Origin: Gibbula magus
Taxonomy: Eukaryota > Mollusca > Gastropoda > Trochida > Trochidae
Reading direction: 5' to 3'
Length of the DNA stretch: 64,000 bases
Assembly (NCBI GenBank): GCA_936450465.1
Contig: OW388289.1
Location: forward strand, 71,484,420-71,548,419
The notes under the pieces were generated by a model. It saw nothing but the letters and a program-made list of their open reading frames with translations, did not search any database and had not been told where the DNA came from. This document shows positions 37,290 through 49,340 of this stretch, piece after piece; the first letter of the stretch is position 1; the number at the start of each line of letters is the position of its first letter. The position numbers and the translations under genes are program-made.

Positions 37290-37838
37290 ACGTTCGCTTT
37301 GTAGCACTTTATTGTGCAAATTTTTTTTTTTCAAATTTGCCATTTATTATTAAAGTTTATACAATTTATTGGTACATTAATGGATAAAACATCTCATTAC
37401 ACGACCCGATAAGCCGTATACATAGAAAACTGCTATCCGTATATTCGAAGAAAATGGTGCAAAGTATAAAGTGACGGTGGTGTTGAACTCTTCATTGTGA
37501 GAGGTTGATTTGTAGGTCTCATGAGAATTTGAGAGTTCAGACAGCAAGATGGTTGACCATTCCATCATAGTACCATATTTAAAACTCTACTCTGAATATG
37601 TAGGTATCGCTACACCAGTCAGATCACTTGAATTACCTTCGAGCGGCCATTTTAATGTGAACACATTAAAATGACCGCTCAATTGGAAATGGATTCGCAT
37701 GGCTTAACCGAACCACGTACATTCGTTTTATAACTTTTTTCATTGATTCAGGAGTATTATCAAGCCATTGGTAACACTTATTAATATTTTGTGAGAGCAC
37801 TTTATTTCAGTAAGAAAATCTTGCTACAGCACCTTTAA
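37290..37838. mobile_element. MITE copy 2, longer relative of the 4.4-kb element
   Basis: The left part (GTAGCACTTTATTGTGCAAA, then CAAATTTGCCATTTATTATT) matches the left part of the 4.43-kb element. The right part (GCATGGCTTAACCGAACCAC, then GTACATTCGTTTT) matches its right part, and it ends GCTACAGCACCT directly before TTAA (37835-37838). The left terminus is mutated, with CGCTTTGTAGCAC aligned to the expected AGGGGCAGTAGCAC. The middle, about 200 bp including GTATAAAGTGAC and TTCAGACAGCAA phrases, is absent from the 4.43-kb copy but present at 54.75 kb, so this is the most complete copy. It has no coding capacity. Confidence 0.75.
37641..37680. repeat. 40-bp near-perfect palindrome inside MITE copy 2
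   Basis: The 19-nt arm GAGCGGCCATTTTAATGTG is followed by AA and its reverse complement with one mismatch. The 4.43-kb copy has only the left arm (GCGGCCATTTTAATGTGAAC) and then continues differently. The right arm here therefore looks like a local inverted duplication. Confidence 0.85.
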
Positions 37839-40800
37839 CATGTTACTCAGTACACGTTAGATGTTACATTTTACATATTCACTACACATTTCACTTTTAA
37901 AAATACATATTACACTTTTTATATTTCACAGTTCACTTTACATACTGAACATTACATATTAAGCATTACATCTTACACAAATATGTATTATAAATTACAC
38001 AATACTTATGAGTTATTTTTACCGCATTACATGTTTGTACATTACAATTTGCTTCATATACAGCATAATTCTAAACTTTCTTAATACCTTTGATTACTTT
38101 ATTACCTCATATCAAAATAATTGCGACTGTTTCAGCACCATGAGTGTTAAACATCTTAACAATAGGTAATTGTTTCTACACATGTGATAACCAGCTGTGG
38201 ATCACCCTTGTTTAAGCTTCTTGTGATCACATCACTGAACTCGCCGAACAAGTTATCACTTGTCTTGGGTTTTGTACACCAAAGAAATGTATCCGGTTTC
38301 TCGCCATTAAAACAAGATGCACATATCTCGACCCTGGATGCATTTTTTGTTCTTCAAAATCTTGTTCGGTTGCCCTTTGCGAAAAGAGGGTCGTAATTAT
38401 TAGGGACTTTTAAAAGATGTCTTCACTCCTCTTGTAAGTGTTTATGGAGCAGTGTTTACGGATGGGCGCCCCGTGTCAACCGATTCAGTGCCTGACTATA
38501 CCAGTATAGCGAGTTGACGCTCTCTCCTCCCAAACGTATCCCCCTCCCGGCCTTACCTTCCCCCTCCCTTTCAAGCCTCGACCTTTCTGATGCAGTATCG
38601 CTCACCCCGGTGCACCGTCGCTATTGTTCAGGGGCCGCCAGCAAAGACACCCCACAAGTTTGGTGGAAAGTTTAAAGAATAAAATCTGGGCTTTGAATAC
38701 ACCTTTTGACAAGAGGGCCGGTGTCTAATTTCATACTGTAGTAACGACCCCCTTCATTTAGCAGGAGACGTAACTCGCTCTACACAGACTTGTTTGACGT
38801 GAGAGAATTTGCCGCCTGTTCACAGCTTCGCAACACCACATCTGCGCTCAAACTTGTCTCTTCAAAGTTGCAGACGACAATCTAATCTGATTCTTTCAAT
38901 TCAATGTGTCGGTAGTCTGAAAAGAAATTGTATGAAATATATATATTACACAAATACAACTATGTCTACATGTATATATCTGTTCTGAAACTTGTCCCTC
39001 AAAGTTGCAGACGACAGTTTCACCTGCCTCTTTGAAGTTACGGGCGACATTCCCACCTGCTTCTTGCTGTTCACATTGTCGGCAGTCTTGTAGGCTATTG
39101 ATAAAAGACACAATTCATACAAATACACATATACATGTACCTTAATCCTCTGTATGCAGTCACACACTATTAACCTTAGATCCTCATACAGGGTCTTACA
39201 TAATCGCTCGTGAAATTTGATCAAAAACCACTTCTCATATACGTTTAAAATTGGATACCCAATTAAATATCTAATCATTGCTCCACGGTTCCAACATGGT
39301 CTTCTCCGTCTAATTAATCAGATGCTCTTCATTCTTTGGGAATAATCATCTTAAAATATCGCCTTACTACATTCCATTTAGCCTTTTGAATTTCATTTGA
39401 CGAGAATAATTATAAACAATGTTTTTTTTTTAATGAAACGATACAACCCTTACTTTTTGGCCTAAATAAAATGTATTATCCATAGTTGTATTAAAAGTTA
39501 AATTGTGTGTATCAACTTTATAAAAGGAAGGCATGTTTAAATGAAACAATTATTATTCTCAATTATTCATATGGTTTTTTTTTACATTTCCTGCTTTTGT
39601 GTGACCTTATTTGTCTTAAACATACCAATTCACATTAATTAAAATTACTCAAAAAAGGTATTCAAAATGTTTCAATTTTTAAAAAAAAAGGAGAAACCAA
39701 CGCAATATCACTAGTATCTATCATATGAAGTAGAACATGTAAGTTCTAATTAGTAATACCACATATTACACGATCTGCCAAAAGACATACGTATATTAGA
39801 ACCTTGTAACTTGTGTCTGTACGTGTCAATTACTTTAGACCATTAAATGATAGATTCAATCAATAATATATTGTCCTTTTCATCTTTCACTTGACTTATA
39901 TTTGTATTTAACTACATTTCAAATACACGAATTGAAAAAAAAAAGTTTGACATTTACAAATGAGAAAAGCATTTATGTAGGTGGAGAGGTGACAGAACGA
40001 TTAATGGAAAACGAAGAATTTAAATACGCCACTGACATAGGCAGTCCCGTATTGACGCTTGTTCAATGGTATACTGTGAAAGGGTCGGCTCTATTTCATG
40101 AAGTTCCAAAGATCAACAAAGGAGTGGACCCTCCTATCTGTTATATGATCTATATACTCTCACAATACGTAGAATCTAATCCTAAAGGGTGTCATAGAAC
40201 GATCTGGGTCCGATTTTTCGAAGGTGTCTTAGTATTAGCTTTTATATAATACTAGATTAAGAAATAACACTTTTTAAATATTTGACATAAAAATTAAAAG
40301 GAGAGGTGACAATCTTTACATTTACTATCGGCTTTATATGATCTGGATTAATAGTGGGATAGCCACACCGTCAATGACTGACATTTACTAACGACAAATT
40401 TAGCGCTAAGATACCTTCGGATACGTGGGGCCGCCCATACCGGATTCCTGAAAGTCCCGTGTTATGTTGCATATTTAGGCCATATGGGGATTCAATGTAG
40501 CGAAAAACGTTTTAAATATGATACATTAGCAATTGTGTAAACTTTCTTACGACTGCGCGATCTTTCAAAAACTTTAATTCATGATACTGTTTGAATTACA
40601 CAGCAGTTTAAAACTTTGGCATCTCTTTTAGCACTTAGATCGTCTTACATCACTCGTACACAGAGCTAACATTGACACAAGTAGACATGTAGAAGAAGAG
40701 GAGTCTGATACTACAGTTCCTTCCCTTCTTATGATACCTACGTCTAGTTCCACACATATATATAACCAAGTGCCAAAACTTTGCTTGGTGTTCTGTGTTT

Positions 40801-41726
40801 TTGAGTCCGAATCATCCAGAAGTCCTTAAGTTTCAGATCTTTCTTAGCGTTAACATTGACGTAAGATTTTTTTAATTTATTGTATTTTCATTGGTGAAAT
40901 ACGTCATGTATCAGTAAAAATAAAATTCGTAGGTGAAATAACATGTTATTCTACTCAATGAAATAACATTTTCAATCATATGCCGTATAGTAGCAATAGG
41001 ATGACGTCACAGGATTACGCTGATAAAGCAAGGCCATCATAAAATTAACAGCATGTACGAACTGTGTTAAAATAGATAAATATGATAAACAGAACATCAG
41101 ACATTTCTCAATTGCGCCACTCGTGCATTTATATTATGTCTATACTTCACTCGATGAGATATAGATGGTATTTGACAAGAAATACCAAATATCTTCTATT
41201 CGCCTGACACAAACGTAGGACTAAATTATTGCTAAGAAAGCGTCGATACTGCGGACCCAGTACCTTCTGGTTTGGGGATGCCTTACGTTTACATACGTAG
41301 ACAGGGGTAGTTGAGATCACTGGTCTTCTTTCATGCAGAAAGACAGTCTAGTTTAGTAGCAATTAAAGCCCTGCTGATGAGAAGCATATACTCCGTATCG
41401 CAGGATGATTATAATGACATTAAATAAGCTGCTGTCTGGAAACCTTGCTTTCCAAACGATTACGTCAGTTTGTGGAGGAAGTTCGCTACGTTTAGTAGTA
41501 ACCTCAGGGGACCCAAACAGTGAAAACACGAACAGATCTTGAATTTGTATATTACCATGAATATATGTATTCGGATTTCGTTGCAATCGTATGGTACACA
41601 TTTGAGTGTAATACTTTCGTCACTTCATGTTATTTAGCTTGGTAAGCAAGTGTGATAGCCCAGATCAGTGACGTTATGTTCAAATAGCTGTGACGTCACC
41701 GACGATATTCTACGGCAACTCTTGCA
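37839..41726. other. No gene recognised; small diverged duplication near 38.85-39.10 kb
   Basis: AACTTGTCYCTCAAAGTTGC and CAGACGACA phrases occur at about 38849 and again at 38989, followed by a third, partial TTTGAAGTTACGGGCGACA, so a unit of about 140 bp was duplicated. A 115-codon plus frame at 39902-40249 is AT-driven and unlike any family I know. A short hairpin (GATATAGATGGTATTT against AAATACCAAATATC) lies near 41157-41193. I see no gene. Confidence 0.45.
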
Positions 41727-42753
41727 TAGGGGAGACCGGGGCAGGTTCGGCCCCGGGGCACGTTCGTCTTTTCTCTGTAATTTTTGTTAGGTGGTCATTT
41801 TAACTTCAGTTGGTGATTCCCATGCAACCACGTGACCTAACTCATGTACACATAACCAAATGGTGGCGGTTCCACATGTTATTTACGATCTGTGAAAGAA
41901 AAACCGTTTTTCATTCAGTAGAGTAATATTTCCCCCTTCAATTCAGTTTGTTTTTGACAAATATTGCCTGTACTTATGTTTGTGTTCCTTAATGGAGGTG
42001 AACCAACATGGCAAGGGGTATATGTAATGATTATGTAATGTGGGTATGGTGGCTGTGTATTATCGCAGAGGTAACATAAAGGGGACATGTGGGTCTGGGG
42101 CACGTTCGGCCCCTACTGACGGGGCACGTTTGGATACATATATCATAACTGTGATTGATGTTCATTGGGAATTTTGACTCAGTTCTCCTTTGTGCGACTA
42201 ACAAATATGCATATTTGTTCATGGTACTGTTTTTTAAAACATTATTTATTAATAACGAGAAGGGAGCGGTAATTAGTTCACATTTCAGTCGATTGTATAA
42301 TCAGATCTGTTTCTTTCTTGGGGTACGTTCGTCCCTGCACACCAATTCTTAATTCATAAAATGAATACTGAATCTACATGATAATAAACTATATCTATAC
42401 AAAGCAATGATATGTCGTCTTTTATCGGAAATATATGAGAATAATCTATATTAAATAGTCAGCTCTTGCCTCTATTTTAACTGATTAGGGCCGAACGTGC
42501 CCCGTTTTGGCCAAACCTGCCCCTGGGGGTAGCCGAACCTGCCCCGAGGCGGGGTAAGTTCGGCTTTTAACCCCAGTGTCAAGAAAGCATAGTTAAGGGG
42601 AAAAGTTATAATATTAGCCATTGTGAACAATTGCTACAAGACAGTTAAGATGTCTCTCAATACGTGTACAAACAAGCGCAAGGATATGTCATTTAGCCAA
42701 CCCATTACATTTATTTTGGTGAAAAGGGGACGAACCTGCCCCGGTCTCCCCTA
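41727..42753. mobile_element. One-kilobase non-autonomous TIR element between TA dinucleotides
   Basis: The element (41729-42751) starts GGGGAGACCGGGGCAGG and ends with its exact reverse complement. The inverted repeat is 21 bases, or 23 with the flanking TA at each end. TA at both ends fits the TA target duplication of Tc1/mariner-type elements. The motif GGGGCACGTTCG or GGGGCAGGTTCG recurs about ten times. It points inward from the left at 41738, 41755, 42097, 42121 and 42320. It points inward from the right at 42491, 42511, 42533 and 42731. A single opposite copy lies at 42551. Such arrays often act as transposase binding sites. No transposase frame is present; internal frames are at most 65 codons. 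Confidence 0.8.
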
Positions 42754-42869
42754 CCGTATGTTTAGCCGGAAAAAATTGATAACTGCACGTGTGATTATAT
42801 TTTGAATTGCTTATGTTTAACCTTATGTAGGTAATAAACTATGTTAACGAGGTAATGTACTTGGTTTTA
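42754..42869. other. Short unique stretch
   Basis: Flank of the TIR element, nothing recognisable. Confidence 0.5.
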
Positions 42870-43275
42870 AATGACTGCACTAAAGTAGTAGATGAGCGTG
42901 TGATGAGGTAGTCCATTCATGTCATATCCCTTTGATGATACTAGTCTGCGATACACACGTTGACTGACAATATGAATAATTGTAATGAAATCCTAGGTAT
43001 TGAATTACTGCACTGGCAGTAAATGAATGTTTCAGCGGTTGTGTCGGGTCTTCAATGATGACGTCTGCCCTAGCGGTAACCGTCTGTGACCCAAACGATG
43101 ACTGAAACTATGAACGATTTTAATGACAAAGTCGATTTTGAATGACTGCACTGGCAGTAGATGAATATGCCAGGCGATTGTGTTAGCTTCTCATTGACAC
43201 CGTCTGCTATTAAAGGTGTCGTCTGCTCTATCAATTGAGATTTACCTGTGGCAGACGACAGTCAATCAGGATTCC
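42870..43275. repeat. Three diverged tandem units of about 135 bp
   Basis: AATKACTGCACTGGCAGTARATGAAT-type openings occur at 42870, 43003 and 43141. The units share further phrases such as GACGTCTGCCCTA, GATGACTGA and ACAATATGAAT or ACTATGAACGA. Similarity between the second and third units is highest at their start. It is an old local duplication. Confidence 0.6.
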
Positions 43276-46200
43276 ATCTGTTTGGCCTAACGACTCAGGG
43301 CTGTGGTGGTAGGCTTGCAAGATGACGGTACTTGAAAAAAAGCTTCGTTTTGTTGGCTGATTATTTTGTGGGTAAACATTTAAATAGATTGTCAATTAAA
43401 TGAACGTGTTTGGTGTTTGTGAGCTGTTGGGGAAACCATTAAACGGCAGATCAATTATCAAGGTAAACCGATTAAAACAGGCCTTGATAACCCATTTCGC
43501 TGATTTAAGGTGGATTTTGTTCAGTGAAAATGATTTGGTAAATGTGTTTAATGGATGGTTAACCACGATGTTTAGATTTGTTTAATTTCTCCGATGTCCG
43601 GGTTTATTGACAAACGTCTTGATAATTTTTTGTAGCCTGTATTTTGTGATTGTAACAGTTTTAAATATGTCATCAGATGTAAAAAAAACAAAAAAACCTT
43701 TTCGTTGTATTTTTTTAAAAATAGGTAACTGTAAGTTCATCTACTCATCAACCAATTACTTTTGTCAAAGAAATGTTTGAAAAATTAAGAAGAAAATATG
43801 TATTTAAAAAGAAATTGTTCAATTAACATTCTTAAAAACAAAACAAATTAATTTTCCAATTCCAAAATAAGTCTGAACAACGTGTTTTACGTTTTTAAAA
43901 TTCAAACGTGAAATCTTGAGATTAAACGCGCTGAAGTGTTACTGACTTAACCAAAAACGTGCATACATTTCCCCTTATCAACTCGCCTTCGATTAGGAAT
44001 ACAGACATTTGCGAGTCTAGTCATTTGTAAAATAACGGATCAGTTTAGTTGGCCCTGGGCTAATTCTCAAAGCCAATTGACATGGCAGATTTTTCCGCAT
44101 CACTGATAGGCTAATATTGTTCTCTAACAGGAAAAAAACCCGTAAAGGCTTGATGCTGTGGGGAGGTCGTTCTCAGGATTCATGTTATAACTTGTAATTT
44201 TAACATTTCTACCATTTCAGTTTAAGGTGAATATTCCATTCTGAATTTTGAATTTTTTTTCTTGCATTGATATAGGTAGAAATGTTTCAAAATTTATTGT
44301 TTAATTTGTTCATTTAAATGTCCTGTTCACGATTTTGATTTACAAACTTTTAATTGTAGTAATTATTCGAAATGGATGATAAATGAGTGATATGCAAGGT
44401 CTGTGATTATGTATGGTGTTTTACTTTTATTTTATTATTTGATTATCATGAACTATCATTAAAAATAGAAAGGATAACACGTATACCATTCAGAGATTAT
44501 ATTCACATATTCCTATTAGAAACTCCATAAACTATTCCTTTCAGATATTGCTTTCAGGAAATTGTTAAGATATTCAACATATGTCATGCGATGTTCTTGA
44601 ATTAAGACATATTTTAGAAGATTATGAAAACGTTTTATAACAAAATAGTTTATTTTTTAAATATTGATCTATTTACACATTTACACACTGATGAACTATT
44701 AAACATAAAACTTTCATCTCTAAAATATTTTGACAAGTATAACTGTGAGCGTATGAAAAACCAACAAATTAGTATTACAGAACAGAAATTTACAATTCTA
44801 TTATATTTAAAGGAATCTACCGTTTTAAATTATGGTAAAACTCTCGTTATTGCGGGAAAACATCGGATCAATGTTCAGGAGATGTCAGCCTTCAGTGTCA
44901 GGCGCTTACTTTCATTTACGAGCGCTTCAATGACCAATGGCTATTATATTTCATCACGTGTACATTCATTCGTAGGATAAAACAATAATAAAAAAACCAT
45001 GTAATAGCGGTTTACGTTTGATTCTAATTCAGTAATTCATAATCGTCATCTTAAAAATAAGTTTTAACACACCATACAAACCATACAGCATTACCAATGA
45101 TGAAAGTTTGTTTATTTGAAATTAAAATAAGAAATTTAAACGTAATGTTTAAGGATGCATTTGAATTAAATTCCATATTTCAAAATATATACGTTCTATA
45201 TGAAATTATCATGATATACATTTACATAAATTTAATTGATATTATTTATTTTCCGACCATAGCATTTAAACAAAATAAACTCTTCAAAAGTTTCAAATTA
45301 AACTCTTCAAAAATTTCTAAATAACATTGGAATTTCAGAAACGTCTTTAATTTATTTGAAATAAGAGTTTCTAGAATTTTTTTAAAAACAAGAATGTGAA
45401 AAAAACATTGCATTGCATTCGTCAGGATAGACTGATCCGCCGTTAAGATGTCAAGGAACATTGTTAGCAAGAAAACACGATGACTTTTCCTTGCCTTATC
45501 TCGCCATTTATTGAGTTCCCTCTCAATGCTTGTGAAGTTGCAAGTTTTGGTTTAAAACCGAGGTTTAAGTGTGAAATGTCGACAAAAACACTCTTTGCTG
45601 ACGATAACCCCGAAGATAAGTTACAAAAAGCGCTTTCTCATTGTTGCAATCCTTCCGTTTTTCTCTTTTTTCAGTTTGAAATGCTGATACATTGTTCTTT
45701 GGTTTCTATCCGCGCCTGACGTTCCCGCTAACAACATTACAAGAGGACGGGAAGAGTTTCAACTCAACTTGCAGTTGTGTCCTTCATTTTATCGATTTTA
45801 TCTGTCAAATTTCGTCAGATCGTATTGATGTTATATGAACATGATTTCAAAACATTTTCTTCGTTTAACTTTTTTTTATTTGTGTCTTTTTTATTATCTT
45901 GTTCTCTTATTATGTATTGTATATTGTATATTGTATTAATAGTTTTCCGGTTTAGGGTTTTACACATATTTGATTATTATCGGTTTTGTTAATATCGAGT
46001 TTCAAAAATCATTTTGAGGTTTTAATATTTGTATTTTTTCATATTAATTGATATTTTTTCAATTTAATTCCTTTGAGATGAGGCTTTATATGAATATGTT
46101 TTCCCCTCTTTCTTCATATCGATTTTCAATATTGACAATTAAATAACTGTGTTGAGGTCATATTTATGGTTTCATCTTTAGCTGTCTCCACATATGTATG

Positions 46201-46325
46201 TGTTATTTTAGGTTAACGGTTTAATTTCTTTCATGTCAATTCCATTTGTTTAAAACTATTGAACATTTCAAGTTGTTCATTGTTTCAGATATACACACGT
46301 CGTTAACAAAACTTAATATATTTCT
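43276..46325. other. No gene recognised; possible conserved non-coding patch near 43.97-44.17 kb
   Basis: The AT-rich bulk has frames of at most 118 codons with no recognisable product. Around 43970-44170 the sequence is more complex than its surroundings and holds CCAATTGACATGGCAG and TTGTTCTCT words of the kind seen in developmental enhancers. That reading is impressionistic. Confidence 0.4.
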
Positions 46326-46900
46326 TTGTTCATGAACAGACAACTCATTCACATCAATTCATCCTCCCAGTTTATCCACCCCGCATTCCTCCAGTTACCC
46401 CCTCACCCAATCATTATCTTTGTATCATTTATTCATCAACAAGTCTACCATCAAATCAATCCACACATCCGTTCTGTTATCCACTCACTCAATATATATT
46501 TCTATCTTCTTTATTGTTTGTGTATTCCTCATCCAATAGCCATCTATATACGCTCGTCCATATATCCAGTCATCTGTTAGGTACTAAATCATCCCCTTCT
46601 TCACCCACCCGTCTTCTCAGTCATTCGGTTACGTATTCATGCAATCGCCCACTTTTAAATACTTCATCCATTAACACACTGATTAATCTAAATACTCATT
46701 TGTTCTACACACACATTCATGATAGTCTTCTATCTTCCGTTTATGATCAAGTCATCCTCCGTTCGTTAATCCATCCAAATATTCGTTCATTATCCACTCA
46801 TTCTACATCCGTTCGTTTATTCTTTCCTCAATCAATTCACACAATAAAAGGTTCACATTGCATAATCTTGTTATCATCAGAATTCTACAAACATCAGTAA
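46326..46900. repeat. Decayed ATTCATCC-type low-complexity tract
   Basis: The plus strand is depleted of G and full of ATTCATC, CATCCAT, TCACTCA and CGTTCGTT words at irregular spacing. This looks like a decayed short-period satellite. The 84- and 128-codon Ser/His/Ile-rich frames across it are composition by-products. Confidence 0.55.
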
Positions 46901-47549
46901 CCTATGTCTCAAACAGTGAAAATTAATTTCACCTTTGTATATATGATTCCGTAATATATAACACCGTCACAGGACCACCTATCAAATAATGAAAGATAAA
47001 CCTGAAAGAAAGGATCTGATACTGTTAAAAACATAATAAAACCTGAAAGAAACATCTCCAACGAGGTGAAAACGAAACCCTAGAAGCAAAGAGGGTGCAT
47101 GCAGGCATTTAAAGATAAACGTTTTAAAGATTGAAAAGCTTGCACAATGCTATGTTGAGAGGAACACTTCAGCCATTGATATGTCTCGTATTATGTGCAG
47201 CATGCATACTGCTCCGGGCTGACTGTGCAACGCTGTGCATAATCTATACCCTGCACACGTTGAGGGGGTTGTAAATCTCCCCCTGATAGAATGGGGGTAT
47301 CTTGAAGAACGCAGGGGTTTGAACCACGTTCTCCTTAAATCTGTTAATCACTGTAAAGCCACATGTTGTAGATTTCACGTACTATACTTATGATGTGACC
47401 TAGCAAAGTCGTTGATTATACCTAAAGTACTTTATATTAACTACAACTTCTTTAAGAGATTTTTTTAGAAGCTGTAGAGACGGCGGAGAGCGAGATGTAT
47501 GGATTGTCAACTTCTTTAGTACAACGAATATGACGATTCGGTGTGGGAA
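46901..47549. other. No gene recognised
   Basis: At 47264-47290 GGGGGTTGTAAATCTCCCCC forms an imperfect hairpin. GGTTTGAACC near 47309 resembles a Pol III B box, but I find no matching A box, so a SINE is not claimed. Confidence 0.4.
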
Positions 47550-47700
47550 GACAGACAGACAGACAGACAGATGTTTTATTACAGTCTCACCTCACATAAA
47601 TACATTAAAAGGTATATACATATAAGAACAGCATTCAAGTGAGCCACCCTATAAGGGTTATGAGAGACTACATTATAAAATGTTTAATAAACTAAACTAA
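47550..47700 (-). repeat. (ACAG)n tract joined to a possible retroelement 3' tail
   Basis: ACAG repeats five times (47550-47569) and is followed by ATGTTTTATTACAGTCTCAC. Read on the minus strand this is AATAAAACAT running into (CTGT)n. A polyadenylation-like signal ending in a short simple repeat is common for LINE or SINE tails. No coding remnant of a reverse transcriptase is visible upstream, so the assignment is tentative. Confidence 0.35.
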
Positions 47701-49040
47701 ATATTTATGTAAACAGTATATATAAACAATAAAATATAAAATCTATCCATATAAAATATATTTCCTTCTCTGTTATTAACATGATCAAGCAAGTGATGCT
47801 TACTTGTTTGACACGGTGTTAGTATGTGTATATAAACTGAAACGTCGGATTGATTGCAATAAAGAAGTTGATCTTTGTTTTCCTACTTCAGTTACAATAA
47901 GGTAATTCCTGAAATTATGATGGACTAATTTAATTTTGAAATTTAATTATGAAACTCGTGTCACAAAAGACATGATTCATATTTCTGAACATCTGCGAAA
48001 TTGGTCCTGAGGTAAAGGTATATTGTTCCCGAAATATAAAAGATCGCATGCATCGATGTGAAAAAGCGCCACTTTTCCTTTTACCTTTCATATATCACTG
48101 TTCGTATGTAATTAATCGTCGAGCTATAAATAGTTTTTGTTATAGGTATAGTGATATAGTTCTTGATTCATAACATTCTTATTATAACAAATTATAATGC
48201 CAAATGACAGTATTTTTAATGAATACAGTATCACATTATTGGTATAAAAAAGTAAATAACTATATTGGTGAATGACAATATTAGTACATATATTATTGGT
48301 ATATACATGAAATAAATTATACTGCTAAATGACAGTACCGGTGAGTTACTTATCATAATAATTATAAAAATGTGTGTGTATTAACATATAACAATACCAA
48401 ATACTTTGACATGCGTGTTCTTGTTTTTCTTATAGCTTTTTTTGCCAGAGATTCATTAGTTATTAGTTCATTAAACAAGAACTATTTATTTCCGTGTTTT
48501 AAAAGGTTAATTCAAAAGTATAAATATGTTACCAAAATCAAATCCGTTTTTCTGTTTAAAATGTGATACATGTTCCTCTTTTTGACAGACATACGTTAAA
48601 TTCGTGTTACTTAACATAATAGTTGTCATAATTGTAGATACATGGCCTTGCATGCTTTCTGGCTATCTTTTTGGGACAGAATGTTTACCATTTCATAATG
48701 ATGATAATTCGTTGTGTAAAAACGTGCATAAAAAAAGTTTTTACCAAAAAAGAGCACGTGTTTCTGTTTGTAGTATATATCTTTGTTTTCAGGTAAAACT
48801 GCAATTATTTATTTTTGACATAGAAATAAGGTCACTGGTTTTTCCGGAAACAAGGGGACGTTTACACAGACACACGAATTCTGTTTCTACTTTCAAGGTC
48901 TAGTTTGTCAAACCCAAGTCACGTCAATGGTAATCTACACTTAATCTACCGGCGCAGCCATTTTGTTTTCTATACGTGTTTCAACAAACACATGTTCGCG
49001 ACCTCAAAGGGTTTCCCATGTTTAAAACTGATTTACAAAT
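47701..49040. other. No gene recognised; weak tandem AT-rich phrases near 48.19-48.35 kb
   Basis: ATGCCAAATGACAGTA, GGTGAATGACAATA and CTGCTAAATGACAGTA phrases recur at about 48198, 48269 and 48330, with TATTGGTATA words between them, giving an irregular period of about 60-70 bp. Frames of 64 and 99 codons here are not recognisable. Confidence 0.4.
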
Positions 49041-49340
49041 CCCTCGAAAGCGTGCTCAAATATATTGATTAATTAGAGACGCGAGCGAGAATTGACAGTG
49101 ATTTAAAAAGGAGATCCGTCCACGAGTAGATTCGTGCGTGATTCTGGCGTGAGAAGAAAATTGTCATTAGCACGATAGGAGAGAATTAGTTAAAAGATAC
49201 ATTCGAGAAAAAATGCGTGTTTTCCTTTTATTTTTCTATAGATTGTGGCAGTTGGACCTGGGAGCTAATCCGGAAACATCCCTCTGCGGATTACGTCTAT
49301 TATGGTCTTAATCCGTTCCAGGTCCACGTGGAAATTCCAC
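49041..49340. promoter_or_regulatory. Candidate developmental enhancer-like sequence
   Basis: TGATTAATTAG (49066-49076) is a homeodomain-type site, followed by TGACAG (49093-49098), the Meis/TGIF hexamer. Further on are three K50-homeodomain (Otx/Pitx/Gsc-type) hexamers within 49 bp: TAATCC at 49266-49271, GGATTA at 49288-49293 and TAATCC at 49309-49314. The first is joined to an ETS-like CCGGAA. The region is compositionally complex and contains no good frame. Regulatory function is inferred from site clustering only. Confidence 0.3.

Noticed and set aside
38125..38145. TTCAGCACCATGAG as a REST/NRSF site
   Set aside because: Only the left half-site fits; the GGACAGCGCC half is absent.
39902..40249. 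115-codon plus frame
   Set aside because: Length is within what AT-rich random sequence can give in 64 kb, with no recognisable motif.
47290..47325. GGTTTGAACC as a Pol III B box of another SINE
   Set aside because: No A box at the right distance on either strand.
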